Origin: Megalonaias nervosa
Lineage: Eukaryota > Mollusca > Bivalvia > Unionida > Unionidae
Length of the DNA stretch: 64,000 nt
Reading direction: 5' to 3'
Assembly (NCBI GenBank): GCA_016617855.1
Contig: JAECUM010091514.1
Coordinates: forward strand, 1 to 64,000
Every line of letters begins with the position of its first letter. The first letter of the stretch is position 1. This document shows positions 60,143 through 64,000 of this stretch, piece by piece. The notes beneath the pieces are model-generated. The model ran no database searches and was not told where the DNA came from. It saw nothing but the letters and a program-made list of their open reading frames with translations. The position numbers and the translations under genes are program-made.

Positions 60143-61316
60143 CTCTAATTGTGTTCTTTAATTTGTGGACCTAATGGTCTGTCCAGCCTCCCTGCTAAAA
60201 CAGGGATGATATAATGTGCATAAATCTGAAACAGCTGATCTTTCTAATTACAAAGCTTAAGTATGATAGAGAAAACCTTTAGCCAAATATAGAATTGAGA
60301 ATTGAAATAAATTTGACATTGCCTAAGGCTAACAGGAAAGGTTGGGATGCATGGATATGAAAGGGCGGTCACTAAGTTACTAATTCTGCATTCCAAGTAG
60401 GACTACTATCCCTCCTTGGATTTGGAAATGATGCCCATACAGAACAAGAGTACTGTGAATGGCACATTATACTCCAGTCTCATGTTTAATAGTTTTCTAT
60501 GATGATAACTGAATTCTTGTATATAACTAAATTTTTCCTTTTTACAATCAGAATGACCTTGACCTTTGCTCTTCAGACTCCTCCCTCCAAAAGGCTTCTT
60601 CTTTACTCTAAGTGCAAACCATTCACAAAGCGTGGGCCAGGTATGTGACGCAGAGCTACTATACTTGTGCAGAAAACCATTTTCTTTTGTCAGTCAGTCA
60701 GTTACCCTGACCTTTGACCTTTAGACATGTTTGAGTGAGGTATATAATGTAGAGCAGTGGTTCCCAAAGTGGGCGGTGGGATTACCGAGGTGGGTGCTAA
60801 CTCTAAATGATGCTTTTTACTGGGTAAGGTGGGGGTGGGGTGTGCGCTGAGGATAACCAAGTGGACGGTAGCCCGAAAACGTTTGGGAACCACTGATGTA
60901 GAACAAATGTTATTGTACAGAAACCATTTTTTTTTTTAACTTCAGCCAGTGACCTTGACCTTTGATTCCAACATCAACTGGTTTCTTCCTTACACAAACT
61001 GCATGTTATCCTCACATCTTAATACTGTAAATGATGAAGAAAGCTATTGTGCATAAACCATTTTTCTCCTATCCTTTCCCTTTGGAACCTGAAATCGATT
61101 GAGTTCTTCCTTACGATAAGAACAATCTATTTAAAAAATTCGATAACTGTTGATGGTGGAGAACTCTTTCTGTTGTGCAACCCATTTTTCTAATTGCTGT
61201 CAGAGTGACATTTTAACCTTTGAGCTTTCTAGCCTGAAATCGTCACTTTTCTCCCTTACTCAAGTGGAAGCCATCCATAAAATATAACTGTAGATGCTGG
61301 ACAAGTAAACTTGTGT
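60143..61316. repeat. 1.2-kb repeat unit, copy B
   Basis: This is a direct repeat of 58455-59660. The offset is about 1689 bp at the left end and about 1655 bp at the right end, so small deletions have accumulated. It carries its own copy of the MITE. Confidence 0.9.
60755..60895. mobile_element. hAT-type MITE, copy B
   Basis: This is the same element as at 59088, with terminal CAGTGGTTCCCAAAG and TTTGGGAACCACTG. The flanks are ATGTAGAG at 60747-60754 and ATGTAGAA at 60896-60903 (one mismatch). It is 141 bp. The identical location within the repeat shows that it was inserted before the unit was duplicated. Confidence 0.88.
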
Positions 61317-61639
61317 ACAAGTACAATATGCGTGTCCACACAGTACAGCATCAACATTCTGAATTGTTCTGTATAAAGGATGTCATTCTCCAATATTGGG
61401 TATGATATTTTCATGTTTATGGAGTTTTCATATAACTTATTCTTCTAAGTATGATGAAAATGCTGATTTATGCAACATTTAAAGTAAGCATATGAATACT
61501 TCATTCAACAATGAGTGACTGCAAGGTAGCTTTGGCTGCTTTATGCCAACAGACTATTGGACAGATATCATCTTCACATTAATACACTCTGCCTTATTGT
61601 GGTAATATAAAAATAATAATCGAAAACTTAACTAACGTT

Positions 61640-61856
61640 TTTATGTGAACCTGACCATGTTTGGAGGGTTAGAGAAATGGCATGCGTGTGTGTGTGGAGA
61701 TAAAGACCAATGGTCACTGATTATTAGGTTTAAGTGATCTTGACCATATTTGGAGGGTTACAGGAATGGCATGAGTGTGTCTGGAGGTAAAAGACCAATA
61801 ATCACTGATTATTAGATTTAAGTAAACCTGACCACGTTTGGAGGGTTACAGGAATG

Positions 61857-61892
<36 letters not shown>

Positions 61893-62035
61893 AGGTAAAA
61901 AGACCAATGGACACTGATTATATGGTTTAAGTGAACTTCTGACCATGTCTGGAGAGTTATAGGAATGACATGCATGTGTGTGTGTGTGGAGGTAAAACGA
62001 CCAATGGTCGCTGATTATAAGGTTTAAGTATAATC
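61640..62035. repeat. Tandem repeat of about 100 bp, four units
   Basis: Each unit contains GACCATGTTTGGAGGGTTA, GGAATGGCATG, a variable (TG)n tract, GGAGGTAAAAGACCAATGG and CACTGATTATTAGGTTTAAG. The third unit holds the longest (GT)n run (61861-61890). Confidence 0.9.
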
Positions 62036-62271
62036 ACAATCCTTCCAAATTTTAGTGAATTCTGATCATATAGAGAAACATTAACCAAAACCCAAATCAA
62101 TGTCGTTGCTGCTTCAGCTGTCAGCATAATTAATCCCCTTTTCTCATGCATATTAAAGCTGGCAAGAAAATAACTTACGATATATATGTCAACATCTAGA
62201 AGTGAAAATGTTATTGAGACCGTAAGATATGCTGATAAGACTTTTGTCATGATAAAAATGATGGTCACATT

Positions 62272-63357
62272 TTACAATTTAATTTTCGAATGCCTTCTGC
62301 AAATCAGAAGACCCGGAATCGGTCCATTTGATGCATTGGTGGAATATGTTGATAGAGAACTGTCACTAAAAGCAATGACCTGTCCATCTCCTATACTAAC
62401 AACTTTTTCACCATTTTTGCCTGATACTGTAGTCCCCGAACATGCTACTTGCAGTGTAACAGTGTACCATGAACACACAAGAATAACAGATTTATCAAAC
62501 AATATCTCCTGTAATTTTTCTTCTGATATTCTTCTGTGACGCTTCATTGAAACGATGATGCGTTGTGATTTATCCAATACCTGCACTTCAATGTCTGAAG
62601 CAAAATGTGCTGTAGAAAATACACCACGTGGTTCATAGGGATGAAATGTTGCCCCATCTATAACTATTCCCATCAGCAAACCTTGCTCTGAACATTTAAG
62701 TTGTATGGCATGTAGCGTTGACCTCACTGACAAATAACTGACTTGGGTAGAAAACCTTAAGATTCTCTGCATCGACTGGAAAGTTGACTTTCTTGATGTA
62801 TGAATAAATTTTGTAGTTTCGATATTATCACCACCAAGAAAAGTTCGAAACAAGGACACCTTCTCGTCCGAGGTCAAACTGTCGTCAGTTGCCACTTTGT
62901 CTGCAAAATATTCTCCATCCATCAGTGAAAATCTAACATAGTTCTTCAACCCACCAATCACCCCTCGCATGTTTTCGGTGTTTGGCTGGAGATTTCTTTG
63001 AGCACACTCATTTTGTGCCCAATCTTTCATAGCTTCATATATTTAGTCTTCTTCTGCACACAGTTCATCCTGTCTAACCACCATCTCCACAAGCTCTGAT
63101 GGAAGGGTCCTAAATGACGAGTGTGAAGAACAGAACTTCCATTGTCCATTATAACTTCCAAACATTTGCTCATTAGAGCCTTCTCACCAAAGGAATGTGC
63201 CTGCTGCAACATACCACACACATTTTCAACACCGACTCCATCCTTCAACCAGTTCACACACATGGAAATTAGGCGTTCTAAGGCGTATTTCTTTGCAGCA
63301 TATAAAAGCGCAAGAATGTAGTCCCCGTTCGGCTCAAATTCTTCATAATACATGAAT
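62272..63357 (-). pseudogene. BTB/BACK-domain protein (BTBD6-like) exon with frame break
   Basis: The exon begins after a TTCTCCCAAAG splice acceptor at 63358. It reads through the end of a BTB domain (YILALLYAAKKYALERLISM) and a BACK domain (VCGMLQQAHSFGEKALMSKC), both in the frame ending at 63027. The frame breaks near 63110: the continuation of BACK (LPSELVEMVVRQDEL) is one frame over and meets TAA near 63043, before resuming as IYEAMKDWAQNECAQ in the ORF 63030-62272. That ORF continues through a PHR-like C-terminal domain (GIVIDGATFHPYEP). The order BTB-BACK-PHR matches BTBD1/2/3/6 cullin-3 adaptors. The frameshift plus the stop suggest a pseudogene. The 5' exons are not in the window. 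Confidence 0.75.
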
Positions 63358-63425
63358 CTTTGGGAGAAAAAAAAATTAAAATGTATTGTAAACAGACATT
63401 CCAAAACCATTGCTCTCAAAGCCAA

Positions 63426-64000
63426 TCAAACATAATTTTATACTCGGTAAAGTTTATGTAAAAATAGTCAATACCAATAAATGAGTTTACATTTTGTTCT
63501 TGCACTAAATCTTGCACAGTTTAAACTAAGTTTTCAATTGTAAGAGATTATTTCTGATGTCTAGCATTGTCATATTATGAAGCAACAAAAAGGACAAAAT
63601 TCAACGTGTCTAAAAGTATGATAATTTCTCATTCGTTTTTACTCTTTTAACCTACAAGAGATTATACACATTAATGACTTGTAGTATAAACCTTTATGCA
63701 TTAACATGTCTTTCGAATTCTATCATTACAATTTCTCTTTCATTATGGTTTCCTTGAGTTAGAAAATTTGTCAAACAAACCTAAGAAGCTGCTAGAAAAT
63801 AACCGGCTCAATATCTGGCATGTCTATCTGTCTTGTAGAGGGCCACATAACATGGCATTAAAAACAGAACTACGGATAACAAGGACGTATTTATGGGCCA
63901 TTACTTCTTTTCTTTGCTTGCCTACATAGAAAGTGATGTCACAAGCCACATGATTTTCTAACATATAGAGATTGCTGCCCAGCACATCCCTCTCTGCTTG
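63426..64000. other. Intron or flank upstream of the BTB exon
   Basis: AT-rich sequence with no ORF of note. It would be intron if the BTB locus is spliced. Confidence 0.4.

Overview
The window looks like AT-rich nuclear DNA of an invertebrate, most likely a bivalve or other lophotrochozoan. The reasons are spliced host genes, long (AT)n, (ATGT)n and (AG)n runs, tRNA-headed SINEs with metazoan core domains, a Nimb/I-like LINE tail, a KIAA1958-type tyrosine recombinase relic and pieces of Maverick/Polinton-type viral elements. It is not a prokaryotic or organellar sequence, and most of it is non-coding. The species call is inference.

Left end (1-5.8 kb). This is the replication/integration/packaging half of a Maverick/Polinton-like element that enters from outside the window. 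On the + strand lie a family-B DNA polymerase broken over several frames, an SF1 helicase continuous in frame with the polymerase C-terminal part, and an HNH nuclease one frame away. On the - strand lie a D,D35E integrase and a zinc-ribbon/phospholipase-A2 pseudogene with two nonsense codons. An intact A32/FtsK-like packaging ATPase runs on the + strand and is divergent from the pseudogene by only 12 bp. A near-perfect 18-bp inverted repeat pair follows at 5500-5769.

Middle (6-50 kb). This is a repeat-rich desert with nested insertions. It holds a LINE tail (about 7.9-8.5 kb); two SINEs with 13-bp target-site duplications (13.5 and 28.5 kb); a decayed KIAA1958-like tyrosine recombinase (15-17.2 kb) followed by a 394-bp tandem duplication and a perfect 44-bp-arm hairpin; and a second hairpin at 22.6 kb. 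A small three-exon single-pass receptor gene with one BCMA/Fn14-like cysteine-rich domain lies at 24.3-25.6 kb (- strand) and is the best intact host gene. A 3.7-kb element with about 450-bp terminal direct repeats (34.5-38.2 kb) has split another SINE and carries ACAT duplications. Also present are a possible polymerase-motif relic (40.4 kb), a decayed CR1/L2-like LINE (42.6-45.35 kb) and several minisatellites.

Right part (50.5-58.3 kb). A second viral-type module, richer in G+C, is almost entirely on the - strand and mostly pseudogenised. Its pieces are a 271-codon helical protein with four in-frame stops, a small unassigned ORF, a basic arginine-tailed core-like protein, a double-jelly-roll major-capsid-like gene, an adenain-like protease that has Ser where the catalytic Cys is expected, a fibre-like gene and a further unassigned structural gene. 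Two + strand ORFs at its left edge contain repeated palindromes built on GATCGCTAGCGATC. This module carries structural functions and the left-end module carries replication functions; they are 45 kb apart and may be remains of two insertions.

Right end (58.4-64 kb). A 1.2-kb unit is present twice. Each copy contains the same hAT-type MITE in the same place and several nuclear-receptor half-site motifs. A four-copy repeat of about 100 bp follows, and then a - strand BTB/BACK (BTBD6-like) exon with a frame break and a stop, probably a pseudogene.
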